From the NCBI GenBank assembly GCA_003298465.1, contig QNGA01000001.1:496001-560000 (forward strand): DNA of 64,000 nt, in the 5' to 3' direction. Position numbers and translations under genes: made by a program. Under the pieces are notes generated by a model. The model saw only the letters and a program-made list of their open reading frames with translations, was not told where the DNA came from and did not search any database. Source of the stretch: a halophilic archaeon. Its GTDB lineage: Archaea; Halobacteriota; Halobacteria; Halobacteriales; Haladaptataceae. The stretch's first letter is position 1; each line of letters opens with the position of its first letter. This document shows positions 17,883 to 26,062 of this stretch, piece after piece.

Positions 17883-18881
17883 TCAGAACCGGTCGTCCTC
17901 GCGGAGCCTCGTCACGACCTCGCGCACGCGCTGGGCCTCCTCCTTCGGCACGACGAGCACGCGGTCGTCGTACGCCGCAACGACGAGGTCGGAGACGCCG
18001 ACGAGGCTGACGTGGTGGTCCCCCGCGACGACGTTCCCCTCGGCGTCGACCGTCAGCGCGTCGCCGAGGACGACGTTCTCCCCGTCCGAGCGGCGCACCC
18101 GCTCCAGCGCGTCCCAGGAGCCGAGGTCGTCCCACTCGAACGCCGCGGGCACCACGTACACGTCGTCGGTCCGCTCCAGCACCGCGTAGTCGACGCTCAC
18201 AGGGTCGACCGCGGCGAACCCCGCGTCAGGCTCGCCGGCGTCCAGGCGCTCGACGAGCGGCGCGAGCGGCGAGTCGCGCGCCTCCCGGAGGAACGCGGAC
18301 GGCGTCCACGCGAACAGCCCCGCGTTCCAGTAGCAGCCCCGCTCGACCAGTCGCTCGGCGGTCTCCGCGTCGGGTTTCTCCCTGAACTGCGCGACCTCGA
18401 AGTGGTCGCCGCGGTCGGCTCCCGGCTCGACGTATCCGTAACCGGTCGCCGGTCGGGTCGGTTCGACGCCGACCGTGACCAGCCCCGCCGTGTCGACGGC
18501 GACTTCCGCGGCGCGGCGAGCGGTCGGCGCGAACTCGCCCGCGACGTGGTGGTCGCTCGGCAGGCAGACGAGCGCGCAGTCGCCGACCTGCTCGCGAATC
18601 CGGTGGGCGGCGTAGACGAGCGCCGGCCCGGTGTCCTTCGGTTCGGGTTCGACCAGCACGCCGGCAGTCGGCGCGTGCTCGCGGACGCGGGCCTCGTGTT
18701 CCGGCGCGGTGCAGACGAACGTCTCGTCGGCGAACCCCGCCCTGGAGACGGTGTCGGCGAGGAGGGAGGCGTCGCCGTCGCCGAGCGGGAGGAACTGCTT
18801 CGGGCGGTCGCTCCGGCTGGCCGGGTAGAGCCGCGTCCCCGTGCCGCCAGCCATCACGAGCGCGACGAGCGGACGGTCCAT
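17883..18881 (-). CDS. Mannose-1-phosphate guanylyltransferase
   Basis: The product is 332 aa. The nucleotidyltransferase signature VMAGGTGTRLYPASRSDRPK (GGxGTRLxPxSR, with the pyrophosphorylase Lys) is at residues ~9-28. Later elements EPEPKDTGPALVYA, FREKPD and YWNAGLF are those of ManC/GMP enzymes, and FEWDDLGSWDAL marks the mannose branch. The reaction is GTP + mannose-1-P to GDP-mannose, which feeds glycosylation. The C-terminal phosphomannose-isomerase cupin of bifunctional bacterial enzymes is absent. ATG 18881 was chosen because the fold begins at once after it. Confidence 0.88.
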   Translation of the reverse strand: MDRPLVALVMAGGTGTRLYPASRSDRPKQFLPLGDGDASLLADTVSRAGFADETFVCTAPEHEARVREHAPTAGVLVEPEPKDTGPALVYAAHRIREQVGDCALVCLPSDHHVAGEFAPTARRAAEVAVDTAGLVTVGVEPTRPATGYGYVEPGADRGDHFEVAQFREKPDAETAERLVERGCYWNAGLFAWTPSAFLREARDSPLAPLVERLDAGEPDAGFAAVDPVSVDYAVLERTDDVYVVPAAFEWDDLGSWDALERVRRSDGENVVLGDALTVDAEGNVVAGDHHVSLVGVSDLVVAAYDDRVLVVPKEEAQRVREVVTRLREDDRF

Positions 18882-18945
18882 GGCCGGTCCGACGGCGCGC
18901 GTCCCCAAAACCGCCACGGGTCGTCTCCGCGGTGCCGTTCTTCAG

Positions 18946-18954
18946 CTTTAAAAG
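18946..18954 (+). promoter_or_regulatory. TATA box for NMD3-taw2
   Basis: The sequence ctttaaaag is centred about 27 bases before ATG 18977, giving a leaderless NMD3 transcript. This supports 18977 over an upstream in-frame ATG at 18932. Confidence 0.6.
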
Positions 18955-18976
18955 CGAGAACGCCCTAGGCCCGTCA

Positions 18977-20104
18977 ATGAGCGAGTCTGGCGAATTCTGC
19001 CCGAACTGCGGGGACCCTATCGAGGTCGACCGTTCGACCCGGGCGTACCCCGGGGCCGCCACCCGGCGAGAGCGGAAGCTCTGTGACTCCTGTTACTTCG
19101 ACCGCTTCGACCTGGTGGACGCCCCCGAGCGCATCGAGGTACGTGTCTGCGCGCAGTGCGGCGCGGTCCACCGCGGCAACCGCTGGGTGGACGTCGGCGC
19201 GCGCGACTACACCGACGTCGCCATCGAGGAGGTCAGCGACGCGCTCGGCGTCCACGTCGACGCCGCCGACGTCTCCTGGCAGGTCGACCCCGAGCAGGTC
19301 GACCAGAACACCATCCGGATGCACTCGTACTTCTCCGGCGTCGTCCGGAGCACCGTCGTCGAGGAGGACGTCACCGTGCCGGTCAAGATATCCCGCCAGA
19401 CCTGCACCCGCTGCGGTCGCATCGCCGGCGACTACTACGCCAGCACGGTCCAGGTCCGAGCGGTCGGGCGCACGCCGACCGCCGAGGAGACGGAGCGCAC
19501 CCGCGAGATAGCGACCGAGATAGTCGAGGAGATGGAGGCCACGGGCGACCGCGACGCCTTCGTCACCGACGTGAGCGAGACCGAGGACGGTCTCGACCTG
19601 AAGGTGTCGACGACGAACATCGGCAAGAAGATAGCGAGCAAGCTGATCGAGGAGTTCGGCGGCGACTTCTCCGATTCGGAAACCCTGGTGACCGAGGACG
19701 AGGACGGCAACGAGGTGTACCGGGTCACGTACGCCGTCCGGCTCCCCCCGTTCACGCCGGGCGACGTCATCGACCCCCGGGACGAGGGGGGTCCAGTCCT
19801 GGTCAGGAGCGTCCGGAGCAACCTCAAGGGCCGACGGCTCACGACGGGCGACCCGTTCGAACTGCGCTTCGACGACGACGACGCGCCCGAACCGCGGAAA
19901 CTCGGCCGCGTCGAGGACGCCGAGGAGACGACGCTGGTCGCGACCGAGGACGAACACGCCGTCCAGGTGCTCGACCCCGAGACCTACCGGACGAAGACGG
20001 TCGCGCGCCCCGACTACCTCGACGCGGACGCCGACAGCGTTCCGGTGCTGAAGAGTCGTGCGGGGCTGCACGTCCTCCCAGACGAGTCCGGGGAGAGCGG
20101 ATGA
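18977..20104 (+). CDS. NMD3 family protein (60S export factor homologue)
   Basis: The product is 375 aa. The N-terminus carries paired zinc-binding motifs CPNCG, CDSCYF, CAQCGAVH and later CTRCGR, arranged as in NMD3. The middle region has NMD3-typical alpha/beta segments (GKKIASKLIEEFGG; VRLPPFTPGDV). Eukaryotic NMD3 loads onto the large ribosomal subunit; the archaeal role is presumed to be late 50S maturation. The last bases (ATGA) overlap the start of the next gene, so the two are translationally coupled. Confidence 0.9.
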   Translation: MSESGEFCPNCGDPIEVDRSTRAYPGAATRRERKLCDSCYFDRFDLVDAPERIEVRVCAQCGAVHRGNRWVDVGARDYTDVAIEEVSDALGVHVDAADVSWQVDPEQVDQNTIRMHSYFSGVVRSTVVEEDVTVPVKISRQTCTRCGRIAGDYYASTVQVRAVGRTPTAEETERTREIATEIVEEMEATGDRDAFVTDVSETEDGLDLKVSTTNIGKKIASKLIEEFGGDFSDSETLVTEDEDGNEVYRVTYAVRLPPFTPGDVIDPRDEGGPVLVRSVRSNLKGRRLTTGDPFELRFDDDDAPEPRKLGRVEDAEETTLVATEDEHAVQVLDPETYRTKTVARPDYLDADADSVPVLKSRAGLHVLPDESGESG

Positions 20105-21204
20105 CCGACGGCGTCGACCGCGACGCCCCCGACCGGGACGGTGGCGGCGCCGCCGAGGACGACCCGGCGCTCGCCGCCGTCGTCGAGAAGCCCCGCGCCG
20201 AGGACGCCATCGCCGCGCTCGACGCGGAGGGCGTCTACGACGACTCGCGGAAGGTGCGCGAGCGCGACGCCGAGACGGTCGAACTCCCGGTCGTCGACCG
20301 TCCGAGGGAGACCGCGGTCCGCGACGTCGTCGAGCAGGTCGCTCCCGAACCTCGCCTGCCGGACCTCGAAGCGCGTCTCCGGGCGCGCGGCTGGTCCGAC
20401 GACGAGGTGGCGCGCGCGCCGGGGTCGTGGGCGGTCGTCGGCACCGTGATACTCGTGGAGTTCGGCGACTGCCGGCGCCGCGAGGCGGTCGGCGAGGCGC
20501 TGCTCGAACTCCACGGCGAGGCCGACACCGTCCTCGCGCGCGGCGGCATCTCCGGCGAGCACCGCGAACCGGACGTGACCGTCGTCGCGGGCGAGGGCGA
20601 CACCGAGACGGTCCACGTCGAACACGGCACGGAGTACGCCCTCGACTTCGCGGAGGTGATGTTCTCGCCCGGCAACAAGCGCGAACGCGCCCGGATGGGG
20701 GAGGTCGTCGAGGCCGGCGAGCGCGTCCTCGACATGTTCGCCGGCATCGGCTACTTCACGCTCCCGATGGCCCGCGCCGGGGCCGAGGTGACGGCGGTCG
20801 AGCGCAACCCGGCGGCGTTCCGGTTCCTCGTCGAGAACGCCGTCCTCAACGGGGTCCAGGACCGCGTCGACGCCTACAGGGCGGACTGCCGGGACGTGGC
20901 GGCCAGCGCCGAGCGCGTCGTCATGGGCTACTACGGCGTCGACGAACCGCGTTCGGAGGGGCACGGGACGCGGTCCCGCGAGGCGCACGAGTACCTCGAC
21001 GCCGCGCTCGCCGCGCTGGAGTCCGGCGGCGTCGTTCACTTCCACTCGGCGACGCCCGAGAATCGCCTCTGGGACCGTCCGGTCGGACGACTCCGCGAGG
21101 CCGCGAGCGAGCGCGGACGCGAGGTCGAGGTGCTCGACCGTCGGCGCGTCAAGAGCCACAGCGAGGGCGTGTGGCACGTCGTCGTCGACGCGCGGGTCGC
21201 GTAG
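20101..21204 (+). CDS. taw2: tRNA wybutosine-synthesis protein Taw2 (TYW2/Trm5 family)
   Basis: The product is 367 aa. The N-terminal ~120 residues form the D1/D2-like domain of the Trm5/TYW2 family. The C-terminal Rossmann domain has VEHGTEYALDFAEVMFSPGN, the SAM motif VLDMFAGIGYFTLP, then VMGYYGVDEP followed by AHEYLDAALAAL. In Trm5 the corresponding catalytic motif is NLP; MGY..G with HE(F/Y)LD is the TYW2 pattern. The enzyme therefore probably transfers the aminocarboxypropyl group of SAM to 4-demethylwyosine at tRNA-Phe G37. It is coupled to NMD3 by an ATGA overlap. Trm5 as an alternative is less likely. Confidence 0.85.
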   Translation: MTDGVDRDAPDRDGGGAAEDDPALAAVVEKPRAEDAIAALDAEGVYDDSRKVRERDAETVELPVVDRPRETAVRDVVEQVAPEPRLPDLEARLRARGWSDDEVARAPGSWAVVGTVILVEFGDCRRREAVGEALLELHGEADTVLARGGISGEHREPDVTVVAGEGDTETVHVEHGTEYALDFAEVMFSPGNKRERARMGEVVEAGERVLDMFAGIGYFTLPMARAGAEVTAVERNPAAFRFLVENAVLNGVQDRVDAYRADCRDVAASAERVVMGYYGVDEPRSEGHGTRSREAHEYLDAALAALESGGVVHFHSATPENRLWDRPVGRLREAASERGREVEVLDRRRVKSHSEGVWHVVVDARVA

Positions 21205-21269
21205 CCCCCGTCTCGCTTCCGGGAATCCGTCGCCGTCCGACGGCGGTCGCCGGGCGGCGCATTCTTTTT

Positions 21270-21289
21270 CGTCCGCCGCGTAGCGGACG
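21270..21289. promoter_or_regulatory. Inverted repeat between TATA and start of small zinc protein gene
   Basis: The arms cgtccgc (21270-21276) and gcggacg (21283-21289) form a perfect 7-base inverted repeat. It ends three bases before ATG 21292, directly after the T-rich attcttttt promoter element, so it spans the predicted transcription start. It is a candidate operator or leader hairpin. Confidence 0.3.
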
Positions 21290-21291
21290 GC

Positions 21292-21504
21292 ATGACGACC
21301 GACCCGTGCGACGGCTGTGGGACGGAGGTGTCCATCGCGGGAGGAATCGCCAATCTCTGGTCGTTCGGGGGGCAGACGACCGACGGGATGACCCTGGAGT
21401 TCGAGGACGGCAGCGAGCATTTCCTCTGTTACGCCTGTATCGAGCAGTTGCCGGACCATCCGACGAGCGAGGACGTGGCGGCCCTCCCGGAGCGGACGGA
21501 GTGA
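21292..21504 (+). CDS. Small zinc-ribbon-like protein (conserved in haloarchaea)
   Basis: This 70-aa protein has two CxxC pairs, CDGCGTEV near the start and CYACIEQL near residue ~48, which could bind one zinc ion. The rest is acidic. Haloarchaeal relatives are uncharacterised. A T-rich promoter element (attcttttt, 21261-21269) lies ~27 bases upstream, so the message is probably leaderless. It has no obvious operon partner: the phosphatase gene 8 bases downstream is convergent. Confidence 0.75.
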   Translation: MTTDPCDGCGTEVSIAGGIANLWSFGGQTTDGMTLEFEDGSEHFLCYACIEQLPDHPTSEDVAALPERTE

Positions 21505-21512
21505 GGGGAGCG

Positions 21513-22874
21513 CTACTCCCGGAGGAGCGAGGGCCGGTCGCCCTCGACGGCCTCGGGGACGCCTAAGAGGTCGGCGACGGTCGGCGCGACCCGCCGGGCG
21601 TCCACCTCGTCGGCGTCGACGTCGGGAGCGGCCGGCCCGCCGAGGCCGTACGCCGGTAGGGTCTCCCCGTCGACGCGGCCGTGCGAACCGCCGACCTTCG
21701 TCGGGTCGAGCGAGGCGAGGCCCTCCTCTCCGAAGAACAGCTCGCAGGGGTCGAAGCCGGGCTTGGCGTGGATGTCCATGTCGTTCGCGTACGACGGCGC
21801 GTCGGCGCGGTCGCGCCACCAGTAGTACTGGAACCACGCGTCCGGTTCCGCGACGAGGACGAGGTCGCCCGCGTTCGGGTGGTCGACGCCGCGCTCTTCT
21901 CTCCCCTCCTCGCCCAGCACCTCGTCGACGCCGTCGAGTCCCCGGAGCGCCTCGCGTGCGTCGTCGACGCTGTCCGTGTAGACGTGGGCGACCTGGTGGT
22001 CGACCATCGCGAAGGCGTCCGAGTTCGCCAGGTCGACCTCCTCGCCGCCCTCGCCTCCCTCGCTCTCGCGGGTGACCGACAGCAGGCCGGCCTCGCGTAA
22101 CGCCCGGTTGGGGAAGGCGGGCCGGTCCACGTCGTGGAAGCCGTACTCGCTGACGACGTTCACGACCGTCTCGTCCCAGCGGTCGTCCGCCCGGAGCGCG
22201 GCGAGGAACTCGCCGACGAGAGCGTCGACCTCGCCGACCGCCGAGCGCAGTTCCTCGCCGGGGCCGTGCCGGAGTCCGGCGTAGTCGAGGTGGGGGACGT
22301 ACGCCCAGAGCAGGTCGGGGTCGAACCGCTCGACGGCCTCGGTCGCCGCGTCGAGTATCCACTCGCTGCTCGCCTCGTCGGCGGCCGGACCCCAGTAGTT
22401 GTGCAGCGGGAAGTGGCCGTACTCTTCCCGGAGGTCGTCGTAGAACCCGTCGGGGTTCGTCCAGCAGTTCATCTCTATCAGGTCGTCGTTCTCGTCCTCG
22501 ATGGGCGACGGCGTGACGGCCACGTCGGCGTCCGACCCGACGAGGTGCTGGAAGAAGAGCGCGCCCGTCGTCGTCCCGGCGTCGCGGGCCGTCTCCCAGA
22601 CCCGGTCGCGGTCGCCGCGGTCGCGCTCCCAGAACGCCACCTCGTCGGCCTCGCGGTCGTACTCGCCGCTGGCGACGTCGCCGTGCTCGCCCGGCGACCG
22701 CCCCGTGGCGAGCGTCGTCTGCGCGGGGACGGTGAGCGCGGGGAACTGCGGTCGCATCGCCGACACGTCGTCGAGGAGGCCGGCGAGGTTCGGGGCGAGG
22801 TCCTCGGTGACGTGCTCCGGCCGCAGGCCGACCACGTCGAGCACGACGACCCGTCCCGCGTCGGCCCCGGTCAT
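21513..22874 (-). CDS. Alkaline-phosphatase-superfamily hydrolase (EboF-like)
   Basis: This 453-aa protein is a type I phosphodiesterase / nucleotide-pyrophosphatase-like member of the alkaline phosphatase superfamily. Residues ~8-20 (VVVLDVVGLRPEHV) form the first metal-binding strand. PALTVPAQTTLATGRSPGEH holds the nucleophilic Thr region. SEYGFHDVD replaces the usual SDHG, and GGSHGRVDGE supplies a late metal His. The ATG overlaps the stop of the inositol-phosphate synthase by four bases (ATGA), so they are coupled. Such a phosphatase is the EboF family member in bacterial ebo clusters. I infer dephosphorylation or phosphodiester cleavage of a cyclitol-type intermediate. Confidence 0.82.
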   Translation of the reverse strand: MTGADAGRVVVLDVVGLRPEHVTEDLAPNLAGLLDDVSAMRPQFPALTVPAQTTLATGRSPGEHGDVASGEYDREADEVAFWERDRGDRDRVWETARDAGTTTGALFFQHLVGSDADVAVTPSPIEDENDDLIEMNCWTNPDGFYDDLREEYGHFPLHNYWGPAADEASSEWILDAATEAVERFDPDLLWAYVPHLDYAGLRHGPGEELRSAVGEVDALVGEFLAALRADDRWDETVVNVVSEYGFHDVDRPAFPNRALREAGLLSVTRESEGGEGGEEVDLANSDAFAMVDHQVAHVYTDSVDDAREALRGLDGVDEVLGEEGREERGVDHPNAGDLVLVAEPDAWFQYYWWRDRADAPSYANDMDIHAKPGFDPCELFFGEEGLASLDPTKVGGSHGRVDGETLPAYGLGGPAAPDVDADEVDARRVAPTVADLLGVPEAVEGDRPSLLRE

Positions 22875-24097
22875 CGAGTCCCTCCGGACCCTGCCCGGTC
22901 GCCTCCCGCCGCGCCGGCGTGGCGTTCGACGTACTCGCGGAGGGCGTCGAACTGCCGGGAGAGGCCGTGCTCGTCGACGCCCAGCGGCGACTTGAAGAAC
23001 GACGCGAGCTGGGGCTGGAGGCCGCCCTCGTCGTGCTCGTCGGCGTGGGCGGCCAGTCGCACGAGGTCGAGGACGAGCGGCGCGGCCAGCGCCGAGTCCG
23101 ACCCCTCCCACGTGAACTGCAGCTTCATCCGCGTGTCGAGGAACCCCTCGAAGCGGACGTCGTCCCACGCGGTCTTCCAGTCGCCCAGCGGGGGCGTGTA
23201 GTCGATGCGCACCCGGTCGTGGAACTCCTCGTCGAGGATGCCGTCGAGGACGCCGCCCTTGCTCGCCAGCTTGCCCGCCTCGTTCGCCTCGTCCTCAAGC
23301 ACCTGGCCGTCGGCGTTCCCGAGGATGTTGTGGCTCTCCCACGACCGCACGCGGAGGTTCCGCTGGGCGAACATCGGCGCGAGAGCGGACTTCACGAGCG
23401 TCTCGCCGGTCTTGCCGTCCCGCCCCATGTGGGGCACGGACTTCTCTTCGGCCAGTTCCCGCAGGCCGCCCAGCGCCGACCCCGCGCTCGGCGTGAAGTT
23501 GACGTAGGGGCGTCCGTCGACGAGCGCGGCGTACGCGTAGAGGGCGCTGGCCGGCAGGTCGCCGTCGTCCTCGTCGACGGCGCGCTCGAACGCCTCGCGG
23601 GTGTCGTACTGCCCCGGGTCGTCGACCGGCGGTTCGGTCGAGGAGACGTTCACGACGACGACGCGGTCCAGGTCGTGGTCGTCCGCGAACGCCCGGTAGT
23701 CGGCCCGAATCCGGTCGACGATTCCCGCGAGGGAGTGCTCCGAGAGCGTCTCGTCGGCGGCGCCTTCGACGGCTCGCCCGCAGTTGACCGCCGTCCCCGT
23801 CCGAATCCGGTCGTCGATGGCTTCGAGGTCGTCGGCGACCGCCTCGACCGTCTCCGGCGACGGGGTGCCGCTCTCCGACAGCGAGCGCGCCGTCGCGACG
23901 ACGGACGTCTCGGGGACGTCGTGCCCGCCGAAGACGACGTCCCCGACGTCCGGCAGGTCGAGTCGCGCGCACGGCGGCCGCGCCGTGACCAGTCCCGTCG
24001 CGTCCGTCTCGCCGGCGGCGATGGCGCGCGCGCCGACCATCGCCGTCGTCGCCACGTTGCCGCGCGCGCCGACGAGCCACGCGCCGGTTCGCGTCAC
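22871..24097 (-). CDS. myo-Inositol-1-phosphate synthase
   Basis: The product is 408 aa. The Rossmann start WLVGARGNVATTAMVGARAI is the NAD site. VNVSSTEPP, YVNFTPSAG and HMGRDGKTGETLVKSALAPM (with catalytic Lys) are hallmarks of the synthase, which isomerises glucose-6-P to inositol-1-P. GTG 24097 is preferred because the fold begins four residues later. Upstream in-frame codons encode an unconserved Arg-rich stretch. The start overlaps the stop of a 31-aa ORF (GTGA), and the stop overlaps the phosphatase start (ATGA). In haloarchaea inositol phosphates could feed phosphatidylinositol-type lipids; here the ebo-like neighbours suggest another use. Confidence 0.9.
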   Translation of the reverse strand: MTRTGAWLVGARGNVATTAMVGARAIAAGETDATGLVTARPPCARLDLPDVGDVVFGGHDVPETSVVATARSLSESGTPSPETVEAVADDLEAIDDRIRTGTAVNCGRAVEGAADETLSEHSLAGIVDRIRADYRAFADDHDLDRVVVVNVSSTEPPVDDPGQYDTREAFERAVDEDDGDLPASALYAYAALVDGRPYVNFTPSAGSALGGLRELAEEKSVPHMGRDGKTGETLVKSALAPMFAQRNLRVRSWESHNILGNADGQVLEDEANEAGKLASKGGVLDGILDEEFHDRVRIDYTPPLGDWKTAWDDVRFEGFLDTRMKLQFTWEGSDSALAAPLVLDLVRLAAHADEHDEGGLQPQLASFFKSPLGVDEHGLSRQFDALREYVERHAGAAGGDRAGSGGTR

Positions 24098-24189
24098 GGC
24101 TGCTCCCGTCGGTCGCGCTCGGTCGCGTGCTCCTCTGCTCCGCTCTCCGTTCTCGTCACGTCGCGGAGTACGTCGATTGTCGTACGCAT
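24094..24189 (-). CDS. 31-aa ORF coupled to inositol-phosphate synthase
   Basis: A 31-codon frame (MRTTIDVLRDVTRTESGAEE...) starts at ATG 24189 and its TGA overlaps the GTG of the synthase (GTGA). It has no hydrophobic segment. The 4-base stop/start overlap matches those seen at the next gene junction, so it may act as a leader peptide or help set the synthase start. No strong promoter element is seen directly upstream. It could be a chance frame. Confidence 0.4.
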   Translation of the reverse strand: MRTTIDVLRDVTRTESGAEEHATERDRREQP

Positions 24190-24383
24190 TCGTCAGGAGA
24201 AGGGACGGCTCGCCATTGATTCTTGTTGCCGAGAGGTCCGTCGCACTAACTCGCGGACGACGCCCTGGCGGCGTTCTCGTGGACGATACGCCGTCTCTCG
24301 TCTCGCACCGACGCCGACGCGTCGTCACGTAACGAATCTGGACAAAACGTACAACAGGTCGTGTTCGTAAGTGGGTAACTACA

Positions 24384-25184
24384 ATGCGTATCATCGACCC
24401 GCACATGCACATGGTGTCTCGCTCGAGTCGCGACTACGAGCGAGCACGTCGCGCCGGCGTCGAGTGTTGCGTCGAACCGGCGTTCTGGAGCGGGCAGGAC
24501 AAACGCAACGCAGGGGCGTTCTTCGACTACTTCGAGCAGATAATCGAACACGAGACCGACCGCGCGGAGCGCGCGGCCGGGATGGACCACTACGTGACCA
24601 TCGGTCTCGAACCGAAGGAGGCGAACTACCGGGAGATGGCCGAAGCGGTGCTCGACCGCATCCCGGAGTACCTCGACCGCGACCCCGTCGTCGGCGTCGG
24701 CGAGATCGGGTACGACCAGCAGACCGACGACGAGGACTACGCCCTCCGGAGACAGCTCCGGATGGCCGAGGAGCGAGAACTGCCGGTCATCGTCCACACG
24801 CCGCACGAGAACAAGCCGTCCGGCACGGAGCGCATCGTCGACGTCATCGAGGACGAGGGGGTGACCCAGGAGCGCATCGTCATCGACCACAACACCGAGA
24901 ACACCATCGACGTCGCCGCCCAGACGGACTGCTGGCTCGGATTCACGCTCTACCCCGGCAAGCTGAAGGACGAACTCGCCATCGACCTGCTGGAGGAGTA
25001 CGGCACCGACAAGATGGTCCTGAACAGCGCGGCCGACTGGGACCCCTCCGACCCCCTCGCCGTGCCGAAGGCCCGCGACAAGATGCTCGACCGGGGATGG
25101 GACCGCGAGGAGGTTCGCAAGGTCGTCTTCGAGAACCCCTACGAGTTCTTCGACCAGTCGCCGAACTTCGACTACGAGCCCTGA
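24384..25184 (+). CDS. TatD-family metal-dependent hydrolase (EboB-like)
   Basis: This 266-aa TIM-barrel hydrolase begins IIDPHMHM (metal His7 and His9). Further ligands are Glu107 in VGVGEIGYD, His138 in VIVHTPHE, His169 in VIDHNTEN and an Asp in NSAADWDPSD. This is the TatD nuclease-like pattern, but the ebo-type members are not thought to be DNases and their substrate is unknown. It heads a plus-strand operon divergent from the inositol-phosphate synthase: the next gene follows 2 bases later. Gap sequence 24190-24383 is AT-poor with no clear TATA; acgtacaac at 24348-24356 is the best candidate. Confidence 0.85.
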   Translation: MRIIDPHMHMVSRSSRDYERARRAGVECCVEPAFWSGQDKRNAGAFFDYFEQIIEHETDRAERAAGMDHYVTIGLEPKEANYREMAEAVLDRIPEYLDRDPVVGVGEIGYDQQTDDEDYALRRQLRMAEERELPVIVHTPHENKPSGTERIVDVIEDEGVTQERIVIDHNTENTIDVAAQTDCWLGFTLYPGKLKDELAIDLLEEYGTDKMVLNSAADWDPSDPLAVPKARDKMLDRGWDREEVRKVVFENPYEFFDQSPNFDYEP

Positions 25185-25186
25185 CC

Positions 25187-26062
25187 ATGCAGTTCGGCTT
25201 CTCCACCAACGCCTTCCGGGAGTACCAGCTCGAAGACGCCGTCGAGGTGCTCGCCGACGCCGGCTACGACGGCGTCGAGATACTGTTCGACGAGCCCCAC
25301 CTCTACCCGCCGGAGGCGGGCGAACGCGAGGTGAAGCGCGTTCGCGAGGTGTTCGACCGGAACGACGTCGCGGTCAGCAACTGCAACGCGTTCATGCTCA
25401 GCGCCGTCGAGCGCAGCGACGAGAGCCGGGCGGCGGAGTACGCCCGCGAGACGGAGCCGTTCCACCACCCCTCGTTCGTCGAACCCGACCCGGACGACCG
25501 CCGGACGCGGGTCGCCTACACCGAGGCCGCCCTGGAGACGGCGGCCGCGCTCGACGCGCCACACATCTCCGTCCAGCCCGGCGGCCCCGTGCCGGAGGGG
25601 ACGTCCCGCGAGCGGGCGCTGGACGAGTTCGTCGACGGACTGCGACGAGTCGCGGCGAAGGCGGAGGACGTGGGCGTCGACGTGCTCGTCGAACCCGAAC
25701 CCGACCTGCTGGTCGAGACCTCCGGGGAGTTCCTCGACCTGCTGGACCGGGTGGACTCGCCCCGGGTCGGCTGTAACTTCGACGCCGGCCACTTCTTCTC
25801 CGCCGGCGAGGACCCCGTGGCGCTCGTCGACGAACTCGCGGAGTACACCGGCCACTACCACCTGGAGGACATCCCCGCCGACCGCACTCACGAGCACACC
25901 CAGCTGGGCGAGGGGGCGATGGATATCGAGGGGTTCCTCGCGGCGGTCGAGGAGACGGGCTACGACGGCTTCGTCACCGTGGAACTGTACCCCTACGAGG
26001 AGACGGCGGCGGAGACGGCCCGCGAGGCCCTCGCGTACCTCGACGAACGCGGGTGGACCTGA
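25187..26062 (+). CDS. Sugar phosphate isomerase/epimerase-like TIM barrel (EboE-like)
   Basis: This 291-aa AP-endonuclease-2-like TIM barrel (xylose-isomerase fold) has MQFGFSTNAFREYQLEDAV at the start and GYDGVEILFDEPHLY in strand 2. Metal-ligand strands are VLVEPEPDLLVE, GCNFDAGHFFSAG, GHYHLEDIP and FVTVELYPYEE at the C-terminus. It starts 2 bases after the TatD stop and its last 10 bases overlap the UbiA-like gene. Family enzymes isomerise or epimerise phosphorylated sugars or inososes. The presence of inositol-phosphate synthase in the same locus makes a cyclitol substrate attractive, but this is inference. Confidence 0.85.
   Translation: MQFGFSTNAFREYQLEDAVEVLADAGYDGVEILFDEPHLYPPEAGEREVKRVREVFDRNDVAVSNCNAFMLSAVERSDESRAAEYARETEPFHHPSFVEPDPDDRRTRVAYTEAALETAAALDAPHISVQPGGPVPEGTSRERALDEFVDGLRRVAAKAEDVGVDVLVEPEPDLLVETSGEFLDLLDRVDSPRVGCNFDAGHFFSAGEDPVALVDELAEYTGHYHLEDIPADRTHEHTQLGEGAMDIEGFLAAVEETGYDGFVTVELYPYEETAAETAREALAYLDERGWT

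Noticed and set aside
24098..24412. N-terminal extension of inositol-phosphate synthase upstream of GTG 24097
   Set aside because: The extra ~105 residues are Arg-rich, unconserved and run into the divergent TatD gene. GTG 24097 sits just before the NAD-binding fold.
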